DNA of 64,000 bases from Profundibacter amoris (GTDB taxonomy: Bacteria > Pseudomonadota > Alphaproteobacteria > Rhodobacterales > Rhodobacteraceae), in the NCBI RefSeq assembly GCF_003544895.1, contig NZ_CP032125.1, positions 2,060,001-2,124,000 on the forward strand, written 5' to 3'. The position numbers were made by a program, and so were the translations under genes. This document shows positions 9,277 to 18,940 of the stretch, in pieces (position 1 is the first letter of the stretch; each line of letters starts with the position of its first letter). Under the pieces are notes generated by a model that was not told the origin of the DNA, searched no databases, and was given only the letters and a program-made list of their open reading frames with translations.

Positions 9277-10362
9277 CTAACGCACTTTCAGAGTCGCCAG
9301 CCCGATCAGCGCCAGCACCAGCGAGATGATCCAGAACCGGATCACGATCTGCGGCTCGGCCCAGCCCTTTTTCTCGTAGTGGTGATGGATCGGCGCCATC
9401 AGGAACACCCGCTTGCCGGTGCGCTTGAAGTAAAGCACCTGAATGATCACCGACAGGGCCTCGGCCACGAACAAACCACCAACGATGGCCAGCACGATTT
9501 CGTGTTTGGTGGCAACCGCAATCGCCCCCAAAGCGCCACCAAGCGCCAGCGAGCCGGTGTCGCCCATGAACACGGCTGCGGGGGGGGCGTTATACCACAG
9601 GAACCCCAGACCACCGCCAATCAGGGCCGAGGTAAAGATAAACAACTCGCCGGTATGGGGCACATAATGCACATCCAGATATTCGGTGAAATCGACCCGC
9701 CCGACCGCATAGGCAATGATGCCCAAAGTGCCCGCTGCAATCATCACCGGCATGATAGCCAGACCGTCCAGTCCATCGGTCAGGTTGACCGCATTGGCGG
9801 ACCCGACAATCACGATCATCGCAAAGGGGATGAACACATAACCCAGGTTGATCAGCGTATCCTTGAAGATTGGCATGGCCAGCCGGTAAGCCAGATCATC
9901 GGGGTGGTAATAGGCCGCCCAATAGCCCGCAATCGCGGCAATCAACAGACCCAGCGCCATACGGATTTTTCCCGATACGCCTTTGGTGTTGTTCTTGCTG
10001 ACCTTGGCGTAATCATCGGCAAAGCCGATGGCCCCGAAAGACAACGTCACGAACATCACCATCCAGATATAAGGATTATCCAGCCGCGCCCACAGCAATG
10101 TTGAAAACGTCAGTGCGCCCAAAATCAGCACCCCGCCCATTGTCGGCGTGCCTGCTTTCTCCAGAATATGGCTTTGCGGTCCGTCCTCGCGGATCGGCTG
10201 GCCATTTGATTGTTTGCGGCGCAACAGGTTGATCAAGGGCTGGCCAAAGATGAAACCAAACACCAGCGCCGTGAAAAATGCCCCGCCCGAACGAACGGTT
10301 ATATAGCGGAAAAGATTGAAGAAATCGCCGCCGTCAGACAGGCTGGATAACCAGTAAAGCAT
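9277..10362 (-). CDS. mraY: Phospho-N-acetylmuramoyl-pentapeptide transferase
   Basis: A 361-residue polytopic membrane enzyme that transfers phospho-MurNAc-pentapeptide to undecaprenyl phosphate, forming lipid I. Hallmarks are GTPTMGG near residue 70, the Asp pair in [18 protein letters not shown], and the C-terminal [14 protein letters not shown] histidine motif. There are about ten hydrophobic helices, and the length is normal. The ATG follows the murF stop codon directly (TAG-ATG), so translation is probably coupled. Confidence 0.98.
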   Translation of the reverse strand: MLYWLSSLSDGGDFFNLFRYITVRSGGAFFTALVFGFIFGQPLINLLRRKQSNGQPIREDGPQSHILEKAGTPTMGGVLILGALTFSTLLWARLDNPYIWMVMFVTLSFGAIGFADDYAKVSKNNTKGVSGKIRMALGLLIAAIAGYWAAYYHPDDLAYRLAMPIFKDTLINLGYVFIPFAMIVIVGSANAVNLTDGLDGLAIMPVMIAAGTLGIIAYAVGRVDFTEYLDVHYVPHTGELFIFTSALIGGGLGFLWYNAPPAAVFMGDTGSLALGGALGAIAVATKHEIVLAIVGGLFVAEALSVIIQVLYFKRTGKRVFLMAPIHHHYEKKGWAEPQIVIRFWIISLVLALIGLATLKVR

Positions 10363-11814
10363 CTACACTGATCCTTTGTTACTATTCATTTCGCCCGATT
10401 GGCCCAAATTGCGGATCGCGGTCGCAACCGTGCTGACCAATGATCCTTTGGACCCCTTTACCAAGATCACATCGCCCGCGTCCACCAACCGGTGGGCAAT
10501 TGCCGCAAGGTCAGTTGCCTTTTCGACCCACTCGCCGCGTTTGTGATCCGGCAGGGCCTGCCACAGTGCCCGCATCCGGGGCCCCGCGCAATGCACCAGC
10601 GTGACATTTTCCAGCGCCGGATGGGTGGCGAAGGCAGCGTGTTGCGCCATCTCGTCCTCACCCAGCTCCAGCATATCGCCCAACACCGCAATCCGGCGCC
10701 CCGTGTGGATACGCCCCACCCCGTCCACCGGCTGTGTGGCCACCAGCACCTTTAGCGCGGCATCCAGCGACGTGGGGTTGGCGTTGTAGGCGTCATCAAT
10801 CAGGGTCACGGCCTGATCCGGCGCGTAAGCATCCAGCACCACGGTTTCAAAGGTGCCGCGACCGGCGGGGGGCTGCCACAGGGCCATGTCATTGGCCGCC
10901 AGCGCCACATCGGCCCCCAGCGCCTGCACCACGGCCAGAACGCCCAAAGCGTTCATGGCAAAATGTTCGCCCAGGCTGTTGATTTTGAAGAGAGTTTCAG
11001 AGACACCAACCTGCGCCCGCACCACGGTCATTCCGCCCGCCTGTTGCACATTCAGCAGGCGATGGGTGTTGCTTTCCCCCATGCCAAAGGTCACATATTG
11101 CGCGCCCTTGTCACGGGCATATTCGGTTAGGATGCTACTGGTGTCCAGATCACCGTTCACCACCGCCACACCGCCACTTTGCAGCCCGTCGATGATGCTG
11201 GCCTTTTCCCGCGCGATGCCCTCGATCCCGTCAAAGGCGGCCATATGCGCGGCCACCACATTGGTGATCATCGCCACATCGGGCCGCGCCAGACGCGCCA
11301 GCGGGGCGATTTCGCCGGGGTGGTTCATGCCGATCTCAATCACTGCGAAATCGGTGTCCGCGGGCATCCGCGCCAATGTCAGCGGCACGCCCCAATGGTT
11401 GTTGAACGACATTTCCGCCGCATGCACCTGCCCTTGCCGCTCCAGCACGGCGCGCAACATTTCCTTGGTCGAGGTCTTGCCGGCCGATCCGGTCACGCCG
11501 ATCACCTTGGCACCCGTCCGCGCCCTCGCGGCCACCGCCAAGGACTCGAGCGCCTGCAACACATCCGGCACGATCAACAGCGGCGCATCCGCTGGCACCC
11601 CTTCGGGCACATGCGAAACCAGTGCCGCCGCCGCCCCCGTCTCCAGCGCCTGCGCGACGAAATCGTGACCGTCCCGCACATCTTTCAGCGCCACGAACAA
11701 TTCGCCCGCTTTTATGCTGCGCGTATCAATCGAAACGCCCGTAGCCTGCCAATCGCAAGATGTCTTGCCGCCGGTGGCCGCAACCGCATCTTTCGAAGTC
11801 CAGAGAACTGTCAT
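10363..11814 (-). CDS. murF: UDP-MurNAc-tripeptide--D-Ala-D-Ala ligase
   Basis: A 483-residue Mur ligase that adds D-alanyl-D-alanine to the tripeptide precursor in the cytoplasm. The ATP loop is GSAGKTSTKEML, followed by the family motif FNNHWGVPLTLARMP and later DDAYNANPTS. The N-terminal domain holds DTRSIKAGELFVALK. It lies 70 bases after murE; that gap contains a CCCGGACCCGATCCGGG-type hairpin. It ends directly against the mraY start. Confidence 0.97.
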   Translation of the reverse strand: MTVLWTSKDAVAATGGKTSCDWQATGVSIDTRSIKAGELFVALKDVRDGHDFVAQALETGAAAALVSHVPEGVPADAPLLIVPDVLQALESLAVAARARTGAKVIGVTGSAGKTSTKEMLRAVLERQGQVHAAEMSFNNHWGVPLTLARMPADTDFAVIEIGMNHPGEIAPLARLARPDVAMITNVVAAHMAAFDGIEGIAREKASIIDGLQSGGVAVVNGDLDTSSILTEYARDKGAQYVTFGMGESNTHRLLNVQQAGGMTVVRAQVGVSETLFKINSLGEHFAMNALGVLAVVQALGADVALAANDMALWQPPAGRGTFETVVLDAYAPDQAVTLIDDAYNANPTSLDAALKVLVATQPVDGVGRIHTGRRIAVLGDMLELGEDEMAQHAAFATHPALENVTLVHCAGPRMRALWQALPDHKRGEWVEKATDLAAIAHRLVDAGDVILVKGSKGSLVSTVATAIRNLGQSGEMNSNKGSV

Positions 11815-11834
11815 CGCCTATTCCCCCCGCGCTG

Positions 11835-11853
11835 CCCCGGACCCGATCCGGGG
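11835..11853. repeat. Intergenic CCCCGGA-type palindrome, copy 1
   Basis: CCCCGGA and TCCGGGG flank CCCGA, followed by CCTCCCG, in the murE-murF gap. A diverged copy with the same central CCCGA lies after hisA at 35365-35381. Similar short hairpins are scattered in alphaproteobacterial genomes. Within the operon it could trim or attenuate the mRNA. Confidence 0.6.
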
Positions 11854-11884
11854 CCTCCCGCCTGAGCGGTGTTCACAAACCCCC

Positions 11885-13375
11885 TCATGCCAAACGCCCT
11901 TCCAATGCCGCCACCGCAATGCTGGCCTGTTCCACATCGTCAAACGGCAACACCACATCGCCGACGATCTGCCCGCTTTCATGTCCCTTGCCCGCGATCA
12001 GCAGGGCATCGCCGGCCTGCAAGGCATCCACCCCGCGCAGGATCGCTTCGGCACGGTCCGCCACTTCGGTCGCTTCAGGGCACCCCTGCAACACCATCGC
12101 CCGAATACCGGCGGGGTCTTCGCTGCGCGGGTTGTCATCGGTCACAAACACCACATCCGCGTGCTGTGCCGCTGCTTGCCCCATCAGGATACGTTTGCCC
12201 GGGTCGCGATCGCCGCCTGCGCCAAATACCACCACCAGCCGCCCCATCACATGCGGGCGCATGGCCTGCAATGCCGTTGCCAGAGCATCCGGCGTATGGG
12301 CAAAATCGACAAACACCGAGGCACCGTTGTCCCGTGTCGCGGCCAGTTGCATCCGCCCGCGCACGGTGGTCAGCTCGCGCAGGGTATCGAACACCTCGGC
12401 CGGGTCGGCGCCACAGGCTATCACCAGCCCTGCCGCCACCATCACGTTTTCCGCCTGAAAGCCGCCGATCAGCTCCAACCGCGCCTGATGCGCCTTGCCG
12501 CGCCATTCGAACCGCAGATCCTGCCCCGTGGCATCGAAGCGCTGCGCCAGCAGGCGCAAATCCACCCCGTCCAATTTGCCAACCTTGATCACCCCCTGCC
12601 CGCGTGAACGCGCAATGCCGGCCATCACCGCGCCCTTCGGGTCATCCATATTGATCACCGCCACCGCGTCATCCCCCATCACGCGGGAAAACAGACCGGC
12701 CTTGGCGTTGAAATAGTCCTCGAATGTCTTGTGGTAATCCAGATGGTCCTGGGTGAAATTGGTAAACCCGCCCGCCCGCAGCCGCACGCCGTCAAGGCGG
12801 CGTTGTTCCAGCCCGTGGGACGAGGCCTCCATCGCGCAATGGGTCACGCCCTCGCCCGCCATATCGGCCAGCAGGCGGTGCAGGGTGATCGGTTCGGGCG
12901 TGGTGTGGTGCAACGGGGCGGTATAGGCGCCTTCAACCCCCGTGGTGCCCAGATTGGCAGCCTTGATACCCATCGCAATCCAGATCTGGCGCACAAATGT
13001 GGACACCGACGTCTTGCCGTTGGTCCCCGTCACCGCCACCATATATTCGGGCTGTGCACCGAACCACAGCGCGGCGGCATAGGCCAGTGTCTGGCGGGCG
13101 TCCTCGGCCACCACCAGCGGCACGCCGGCCGCGGCAATTTCATCCGCTGCAATCATGGCACCGGCCTGATCGGTCAGAATCGCCCCCGCCCCCATACGCA
13201 ACGCATACTGGATAAATTCGCCCCCGTGCACCCGCACACCGGGCATGGCGGCAAACAGATAGCCGGGCTTTACCTCGCGGCTGTCAACGCAAACTCCTGT
13301 AATTTCAGCCTCTTGCCCGCCTTTGGCCCTCAGGCCAAGATCTGCAAGTGTTTTTCTGCCTGCCTGATGTGCCAT
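11885..13375 (-). CDS. murE: UDP-MurNAc-L-Ala-D-Glu--meso-diaminopimelate ligase
   Basis: A 496-residue Mur ligase that adds meso-diaminopimelate to the precursor. Evidence: SREVKPGYLFAAMPG in the UDP-binding domain, the ATP loop GTNGKTSVSTF, the carbamylated-Lys region with TTPEPITLHRLL, and the DNPR motif (VTDDNPRSEDP). DNPR is the known signature for meso-DAP rather than lysine, so the wall is A1-gamma type. The ATG at 13375 is preceded by a G-rich site. An alternative GTG seven codons upstream abuts the ftsI stop codon and cannot be excluded. Confidence 0.97.
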   Translation of the reverse strand: MAHQAGRKTLADLGLRAKGGQEAEITGVCVDSREVKPGYLFAAMPGVRVHGGEFIQYALRMGAGAILTDQAGAMIAADEIAAAGVPLVVAEDARQTLAYAAALWFGAQPEYMVAVTGTNGKTSVSTFVRQIWIAMGIKAANLGTTGVEGAYTAPLHHTTPEPITLHRLLADMAGEGVTHCAMEASSHGLEQRRLDGVRLRAGGFTNFTQDHLDYHKTFEDYFNAKAGLFSRVMGDDAVAVINMDDPKGAVMAGIARSRGQGVIKVGKLDGVDLRLLAQRFDATGQDLRFEWRGKAHQARLELIGGFQAENVMVAAGLVIACGADPAEVFDTLRELTTVRGRMQLAATRDNGASVFVDFAHTPDALATALQAMRPHVMGRLVVVFGAGGDRDPGKRILMGQAAAQHADVVFVTDDNPRSEDPAGIRAMVLQGCPEATEVADRAEAILRGVDALQAGDALLIAGKGHESGQIVGDVVLPFDDVEQASIAVAALEGRLA

Positions 13376-13396
13376 GCCGCCCCCGTTTGCCCGCAC

Positions 13397-15178
13397 CTAG
13401 TTACTGGTGAGTGTTACCCCAGTTGGCTGCAAAGGCTCAACCTCTGGCCGCATCCCTAACAACGGTGCGACGCGGCGAATGATCTCGGCGGCCACCGGAA
13501 CCGATGTCCAACCAGCGGTGCGGCGTGGTTTGGGGCCGGAAGTTTCGACCGGCTCGTCCAGCGTCACAATCAGCACATATTTCGGGTCATGCGCAGGGAA
13601 CACCGACGCGAATGTCGCGACAACCTTGTCTTTGTAATAGCCGCCGGTCGGTTTTGGCTTGTCCGCCGTGCCGGTTTTGCCGCCCACAGCATACCCCTCG
13701 ACCTCGCCAAAAGACGCGGTGCCGCGCACCACAACCTGTCGCAACATCGAGCGCGCCTGCTCTGACGTGCGTTCCGATACCACCCGTTCGCCCATTTGTG
13801 GGCCGGTCTGGCGCAACAGGGTCGGCCGGACCCGCAGCCCGCCATTCAAAATCGAGGAATAGGCGATCGCCAAATGCAGCGGACTGGTAGACAGGCCATG
13901 CCCGTAGGAAATCGTCATAGTCGACAATTCGGACCACCTTGAGGGCAACAATGGTTTAGCGCCCGAAGCCTCGACCAGTTCAACTGGCGTGGCTTCGAGC
14001 AAGCCAAGCGCGCCAAGGAATTCGCGCTGGCGATCTGCACCGATCATCTGGGCCACACGGGCCGAGCCGATGTTCGAGGATTTCACAATGACGTCGGTCA
14101 TAGACAATTGTGCGCCGTAGTTGTGGAAATCACGGATCTTGAATTTGCCCCACCGCAGCGGGCCTTTGGTATCAATCATGGTAGACGGGTTGACCAGCCC
14201 CAGTTCCAGCGCCTGCGCCGTGTTCAGGATTTTGAAAACCGAACCCAGTTCATAAACCCCCTGCACCGCGCGGTTGAACAGCGGGCTGTCGCTGGCATCG
14301 CCCTGCGTCAAAACCCGTGGCCGTGTGTTGGGATCGAAATCCGGCAGGCTGACCATCGAAATCACTTCGCCGGTGTGCACATCCATCAGCACTGCCGCCG
14401 CGCCTTTGGCATTCATCAGCTTCATACCGCCAAACAAAACCTCGCGGATCGCAGCCTGAACGGTCAGGTCAATCGACAATTGCAAGGGTTTGCCATCCTG
14501 CGCGGGGTCGCGCAAATACTCGTCAAATTCTTTTTCGACACCGGCCACACCGATCACCTCGGCCGAATTCACCCCTTCGCGGCCAAATGAGGCCCCGCCA
14601 AGGATATGCGCGGCCAGTTTGCCGTTGGGATAGAGGCGCATTTCACGCGGGCCGAACAACAGGCCGGGATCGCCGATATCATGCACGGCCTGCATTTGCT
14701 CGGGGCTGATTTTCTTGCGAATCCAGATAAATTTGCGATTGCCGGTGAATTGCGCCAGCAGTTTTTCCGCGTCCAGATCGGGAAAAATGGCGGCCAGTTC
14801 CGATGCGGCGCGTTCTTTGTCGATCATCACCGGTGGCTGGGCATAAAGCGCCCGTGTGGTCAGGTTGGTGGCCAGTATCCGGCCATTGCGATCCACAATA
14901 TCCGCACGGCTTGCAACGATATGTGCGCCAGCCGCTGCGACTTGTGGCTCGCGGGGTTCACTTGCGGCCAACATGCCCATACGCACAGCGATCACCACAA
15001 AGGCGCAAAAGAAAAACGCACCCAGCACCAACAGGCGCCCCTCGGACCGCAAACGGGTTTTGTCGCGCATCGCCTCGTGGCGGGCACGGATATTGGCGCG
15101 CTCGATTGCATCGGGGTTTTCACCCTTGGCGCGGGCGTCCAGAATACGGGCCAGCGGGCGCAGGGGGGTGCGGGTCAT
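13397..15178 (-). CDS. ftsI: Septal peptidoglycan transpeptidase PBP3
   Basis: A 593-residue class B penicillin-binding protein of the divisome. It has a cytoplasmic N-tail, one membrane anchor around residues 48-68 (LLVLGAFFFCAFVVIAVRMG), a PBP dimerisation domain and a transpeptidase domain. Catalytic motifs are the acylated Ser in YELGSVFKIL, SSN, and GGKTGTADK. It crosslinks septal peptidoglycan in the periplasm. Its start overlaps the end of ftsL by four bases (ATGA), showing translational coupling. Confidence 0.97.
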   Translation of the reverse strand: MTRTPLRPLARILDARAKGENPDAIERANIRARHEAMRDKTRLRSEGRLLVLGAFFFCAFVVIAVRMGMLAASEPREPQVAAAGAHIVASRADIVDRNGRILATNLTTRALYAQPPVMIDKERAASELAAIFPDLDAEKLLAQFTGNRKFIWIRKKISPEQMQAVHDIGDPGLLFGPREMRLYPNGKLAAHILGGASFGREGVNSAEVIGVAGVEKEFDEYLRDPAQDGKPLQLSIDLTVQAAIREVLFGGMKLMNAKGAAAVLMDVHTGEVISMVSLPDFDPNTRPRVLTQGDASDSPLFNRAVQGVYELGSVFKILNTAQALELGLVNPSTMIDTKGPLRWGKFKIRDFHNYGAQLSMTDVIVKSSNIGSARVAQMIGADRQREFLGALGLLEATPVELVEASGAKPLLPSRWSELSTMTISYGHGLSTSPLHLAIAYSSILNGGLRVRPTLLRQTGPQMGERVVSERTSEQARSMLRQVVVRGTASFGEVEGYAVGGKTGTADKPKPTGGYYKDKVVATFASVFPAHDPKYVLIVTLDEPVETSGPKPRRTAGWTSVPVAAEIIRRVAPLLGMRPEVEPLQPTGVTLTSN

Positions 15179-15522
15179 TGGCTATCCTCCATATCTGCGG
15201 ACAGTTCGATCGGGTTGACGATCGCGGTCAGTTCGGGGGATGGAAAAGCCACCTGATCAATCCGGCCAAACTGTTCCGGCGACAAGGGAAGCAGGCCCAG
15301 CCTGTCATAGTTGAGATCGGCCAGTTCCTTCAGTCGCTCGGGGCGGTTCAGGTAGGCCCATTCGGCCCGCAAAACCGCCAGTCGTTCGCGCGATTGCCCG
15401 ATTTGCCGCTGCAACTGCGATACTTCGCTCAACGAAGCCCGCGTTTTATAGTTTTCCTGATAGGACCAAAAAGCCAGCGCAATCACCGCCAGCGCCGAGA
15501 CCACATAAAAGAAGCTGCGCAT
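15175..15522 (-). CDS. ftsL: Cell division protein FtsL
   Basis: A 115-residue bitopic protein with a short cytoplasmic end, one transmembrane helix (about residues 4-20, FFYVVSALAVIALAFW) and a periplasmic coiled coil (SEVSQLQRQIGQSRERLAVLRAEW). This is the form and position expected of FtsL, which with FtsB and FtsQ activates FtsWI. Identification rests on topology and position because FtsL sequences diverge. Its ATG overlaps the rsmH stop (TAATG), and its end overlaps ftsI. Confidence 0.9.
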   Translation of the reverse strand: MRSFFYVVSALAVIALAFWSYQENYKTRASLSEVSQLQRQIGQSRERLAVLRAEWAYLNRPERLKELADLNYDRLGLLPLSPEQFGRIDQVAFPSPELTAIVNPIELSADMEDSQ

Positions 15523-16511
15523 TAATCCTGTCCCCCCAATGAAATTTTCGGCATCCCCAATCCGGTGCGCGGCATGTCGCCCGAAGGCGCATCGGTGCGC
15601 CTGGCCACCCGCAATTTGGCCGACCGCGCCCGCGGGTTCACCGCCAGTTCATCATCATCCGGCCCGATGGCACGGCGGCCAAGCAACTGAAACTGCGGCT
15701 TTTCCTCGTCTATGGCGGGGGCATAACGGTTTGCCCGCCCCGCCCCGCCGGATCGCGCGGCCAGATAGCGTTTGACCACGCGATCCTCGAGCGAATGGAA
15801 GGTCACCACAGCCAGTTTCCCGCCGGGCTTCAATGCCCGTTCCGCCGCCTGAAGCCCTGCCAGCAATTCGCCGAATTCATCATTCACCGCAATGCGGATC
15901 GCCTGAAACGTGCGTGTCGCAGGGTGGCTTTGGCCGGGTTTGCCGCGTGGCAGAACCGATTCAACCACCGCCGCCAGTTGTAAGGTGGTTTCAAACGGCG
16001 ATTTGGCGCGCGCCTCAACAATCGCCCTGGCAATCCGGCGCGAGGCCCGCTCCTCGCCATACTGGAAAATAATATCCGCCAGCTCGGCCTCCGAGGCCCA
16101 GTTGACGATATCGGCAGCCGAAGGACCGGACTGGCTCATCCGCATGTCCAGCGGGCCGTCCTTCATAAAGGAAAAGCCGCGATCGGCGCGGTCCAGTTGC
16201 ATCGAGCTGACGCCAAGGTCCAGCACCACACCGTCCAACGGTACATTGCTATAGCTGTCCAGCTGACCGAAGGTGCCTTCAACCAATTCCAGACGATCGC
16301 CATATTCCCCGACCCAGCCGGACGCCATTTCAAACGCCAGCGGATCACGGTCCACGCCAATCACCCGATCGGCACCGGCCTGAAGCAATCCACGGGCATA
16401 GCCACCGGCGCCAAAGGTCCCATCCAGCCACAGGCCGGACACAGGGGCGACGGCCTCCAGCAAAGGACGCAACAAAACGGGGATATGCGGTTGGGCAGGA
16501 GCAGACATCAT
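15522..16511 (-). CDS. rsmH: 16S rRNA (cytosine1402-N4)-methyltransferase
   Basis: A 329-residue MraW/RsmH enzyme that uses S-adenosylmethionine to methylate C1402 in the ribosomal decoding centre. Motifs: [13 protein letters not shown], the SAM loop [29 protein letters not shown], and the C-terminal [13 protein letters not shown]. The first of two adjacent ATG codons is chosen because GAGGAG lies seven bases upstream. It begins within four bases of the mraZ stop. Confidence 0.97.
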   Translation of the reverse strand: MMSAPAQPHIPVLLRPLLEAVAPVSGLWLDGTFGAGGYARGLLQAGADRVIGVDRDPLAFEMASGWVGEYGDRLELVEGTFGQLDSYSNVPLDGVVLDLGVSSMQLDRADRGFSFMKDGPLDMRMSQSGPSAADIVNWASEAELADIIFQYGEERASRRIARAIVEARAKSPFETTLQLAAVVESVLPRGKPGQSHPATRTFQAIRIAVNDEFGELLAGLQAAERALKPGGKLAVVTFHSLEDRVVKRYLAARSGGAGRANRYAPAIDEEKPQFQLLGRRAIGPDDDELAVNPRARSAKLRVARRTDAPSGDMPRTGLGMPKISLGGQD

Positions 16512-16514
16512 AAG

Positions 16515-17015
16515 CTACTCCTCTTCATCACCGTCAAGATAGATGGAAGGGTCGGCATTCGGGTCGAAATCGTCATCGGCCTCGAGATCACCGTATTCCT
16601 CTTGCTCGTAGGTTTCCGGATTCCAGATCTCGAACGTATCGCCATTGGCGATGAAATAGGCGATGCCATCCAGCCCGATCTTTTCAATCAGCTTTTTGGG
16701 CAAAACCAGACGACCGGTTTCATCCACCGACGTCGGATAGGCATTGCCGTTATAAAGACGTTGCAACGCACGGCGCTGTTTGGAGCCACGGGGCTTCTTG
16801 CGGATCTTCGCCTGAACCTCGGCAATCGCCTCCATTGTAAAACATTCCAGAAAGTTGCGGCTTTTGTCGCCGTAAACGATCACAAGGTTGGGGTTCAGCC
16901 CCTCTTTCCACTCGGGGTCACCCGCCTGCAGGACACGGCGATACGAGGCAGGAATAGACACCCTGCCCTTTGCATCCACTTTATTGTGGGCATCGCCGAA
17001 AAATTCCCGTGTCAC
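16515..17015 (-). CDS. mraZ: Transcriptional regulator MraZ
   Basis: A 166-residue AbrB-fold protein with two MraZ domains: FFGDAHNKVDAKGRVSIPASYR at the N-terminus and YPTSVDETGRLVLPKKL in the middle. The C-terminus is strongly acidic. In E. coli MraZ binds TGGG repeats upstream of its own gene and represses the division cluster. The start is set at the GTG at 17015 because TAGGAGG lies ten bases upstream. A longer frame reading from 17045 would place that Shine-Dalgarno inside the gene. It heads the dcw operon. Confidence 0.93.
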   Translation of the reverse strand: MTREFFGDAHNKVDAKGRVSIPASYRRVLQAGDPEWKEGLNPNLVIVYGDKSRNFLECFTMEAIAEVQAKIRKKPRGSKQRRALQRLYNGNAYPTSVDETGRLVLPKKLIEKIGLDGIAYFIANGDTFEIWNPETYEQEEYGDLEADDDFDPNADPSIYLDGDEEE

Positions 17016-17290
17016 TGCCTCGCGGCCTCCTAAAACCTTTACCACCCTTGAAACGGGAAACGGCGGATCGAGCTAGCTGCCACTGCTCTATCCGCCGCCC
17101 TCGTCCCGTTTCCGGGGAATGTCCAGCTGCGCGCGCCACCTGGGGGGATGTCTGCTCGCCCGCGCGCCGGATCTCTAATTAGACAAAAGCGGGTGCCTGT
17201 ATGAAACCTGATTAGGTACCTTTGTTCGGGGTTCTTTAATTTGCCCCAATTTTGTTTGTGCCCGTTCTTATCTTGGATCAATGTTTGCCA
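17016..17290 (-). other. Long mraZ leader with inverted repeats
   Basis: No gene is seen between mraZ and the TGGG array. On the minus strand the leader contains GGCGCGCG/GCGCGCGC complementary blocks (around 17128-17168) and an imperfect hairpin joining GGAAACGGGA and GGCGGAT with ATCCGCC and TTTCCCGT (around 17053-17112). These could fold in a 5' untranslated RNA just before the TAGGAGG site. The signatures of RNase P RNA were looked for and not found. A promoter could not be placed with confidence. Confidence 0.4.
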
Positions 17291-17345
17291 TGGGAAATCA
17301 TGGGTGTCAAAGGATTTTTATGGGATAAATAGGGAAAATCATGGG
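17291..17345. promoter_or_regulatory. Periodic TGGG array, candidate MraZ operator
   Basis: TGGG starts at 17291, 17301 and 17321, with AGGA at 17311 and AGGG at 17331 filling the same 10-bp register, and TGGG at 17342 one base out of step. Known MraZ sites in E. coli are TGGGN repeats spaced by five bases, which is the same period. The array lies about 275-330 bases upstream of mraZ, with TGGG on the strand opposite to mraZ coding. It is assigned as a candidate operator by pattern only. Confidence 0.5.
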
Positions 17346-17563
17346 GGCAAGCCTATCACCGCCAAGACCCAGCCGTGAACACAAAAGGAACAAAATGCCC
17401 TATATATAGCGAATTGCGATCGACAGCACTACATATAGTATGCACAGCCAAGACACATATTTTCCCGTAAAATCCCAAATTATTTCCTACAGGGCGCCAA
17501 TTCTCGCAAATCAGCCCGCTTCCAAACCCCGCAATGGCCAATCCCGGCCCCGATTCACAGCGA

Positions 17564-17588
17564 AATCCGGCAGAGATTCTGCCGGATT
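17564..17588 (-). terminator. Hairpin downstream of mrp
   Basis: Perfect 11-bp arms AATCCGGCAGA and TCTGCCGGATT with a three-base loop lie about 40 bases after the mrp stop on the minus strand. Only a short T stretch follows, so it may be a weak terminator or an mRNA 3' end stabiliser. The stretch 17346-17563 shows nothing else recognisable. Confidence 0.5.
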
Positions 17589-17625
17589 CCTGATTGTTCC
17601 CGTGAATTCCCGTAAAAGGCGGGTG

Positions 17626-18699
17626 TTACACCGCGCCGCTGTCAATCAGCCGCTTGGCCAACTGCGCATAGGCATCGGCCAAAGGCCCCTGCCCTGCGGC
17701 AACCGGCGTGCCGGCGTCCCCCGCCAACCGTACATCCAGATCCAGCGGCAATTCCCCAAGGAACGGCACGCCCAGCTTCTCGGCCTCGGCCCGCACACCG
17801 CCATGGCCAAAGATATGCGCCTCGTGGCCGCATTCAGGACAGATATAGGCCGACATGTTTTCCACCAGCCCCAGAATGGGCGTTTCCAGCTTTTTGAACA
17901 TGGTGATTGCACGGCGCGCATCCAGCAGCGCCACATCCTGCGGAGTGGACACCACGATGGTGCCGGTCACTTCGGTTTTCTGGCCCAGCGTCAGTTGCAC
18001 GTCGCCGGTGCCCGGCGGCAGGTCGATGATCAGCACGTCCAGCTCGCCCCAGACCACATCGCCCAGCAATTGCTGCAAAGCGCCCATCAGCATCGGACCA
18101 CGCCACGCCAGCGCCTGATCGGGATCGACCAGCAGACCGATCGACATCATCGCCACGCCATGCACCACCGGCGGAATGATCTTGTCATCCTTGTTCAGCT
18201 TGGGCCGTTCATCCACCCCCATCATGCGCGGCTGCGAAGGGCCGTAGATGTCAGCGTCCAGCAAGCCAACCTTTACCCCCTGACGCGCCAGTGCCACCGC
18301 CAGATTTGAAGACACGGTGGATTTCCCCACCCCGCCCTTGCCCGAGCCAATGGCGATAATCTTTTTCACACCGGCCACCGGCTGGCGCCCCTGTTGCGGT
18401 GTCGGGTGGCGGCCGATTTTCAGATCTGGCGGCGGGGACTGGGGGGCCGCAGGGCCATGCGCCGTCAACACCACGGAAACCTTCTCGACCCCCGCAATGC
18501 TTTTCACTGCCCGTTCGGCCACATCGCGTACCGGCGACAGCGCGGCAGCCGCCTCGGGGGTCGGGGCCTCGATCACAAAGCGCACCTCGCCCCCCTCGAC
18601 CGACAGGGCACGGATCATATCGCTGTCGGCCAGATTGGGGCCGTCGGGCAATTCAATGCGGCGCAATTCGTTCAGGATGTCATCACGGGTCAAGGCCAT
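17626..18699 (-). CDS. mrp: Iron-sulfur cluster carrier ATPase Mrp/ApbC
   Basis: A 357-residue protein with an N-terminal MIP18-like domain (about residues 1-80, beginning LTRDDILNELRRI) and a ParA/MinD-type ATPase domain. The P-loop GSGKGGVGKST is the deviant Walker A of this family. The CPECGHEAHIFG segment carries the cysteines used to hold a bridging Fe-S cluster. It delivers Fe-S clusters to apoproteins in the cytoplasm. AAGGAG at good spacing supports the ATG; a GTG three codons upstream is too close to that site. It is divergent from the DUF1127 gene. Confidence 0.95.
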   Translation of the reverse strand: MALTRDDILNELRRIELPDGPNLADSDMIRALSVEGGEVRFVIEAPTPEAAAALSPVRDVAERAVKSIAGVEKVSVVLTAHGPAAPQSPPPDLKIGRHPTPQQGRQPVAGVKKIIAIGSGKGGVGKSTVSSNLAVALARQGVKVGLLDADIYGPSQPRMMGVDERPKLNKDDKIIPPVVHGVAMMSIGLLVDPDQALAWRGPMLMGALQQLLGDVVWGELDVLIIDLPPGTGDVQLTLGQKTEVTGTIVVSTPQDVALLDARRAITMFKKLETPILGLVENMSAYICPECGHEAHIFGHGGVRAEAEKLGVPFLGELPLDLDVRLAGDAGTPVAAGQGPLADAYAQLAKRLIDSGAV

Positions 18700-18817
18700 C
18701 TGCGGCACTCCTTATGTATAGGTTACCCTGTAGGTGAGCCTTTGCGCGCCCCTGCGCAAGAGGCAAAAACCGCGCATGTAACGGCAATGTAAAAATAGGA
18801 CAGCACCCCTGCCCTAC

Positions 18818-18836
18818 CTATGCGCCAGACGCATAG
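18818..18836. promoter_or_regulatory. Perfect dyad in the mrp/DUF1127 divergent region
   Basis: CTATGCG and CGCATAG flank CCAGA, roughly 105 bases upstream of the DUF1127 start and 120 bases upstream of mrp. It could be an operator or the start of a transcript. No sigma-factor site could be fixed with confidence nearby. Confidence 0.35.
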
Positions 18837-18940
18837 CGGCATTTCAAACGCGTCTGTTGTGGCGGCCCGCAAAATACATATGTTCCGCCGTGTCAGGACG
18901 ATCCGGTTCTGGCAGCAACTTTATTAAGCGAGTTAGCCCC

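Noticed and set aside
17016-17625. RNase P RNA upstream of mraZ
   Set aside because: The conserved core words of bacterial RNase P RNA were looked for on both strands and not found.
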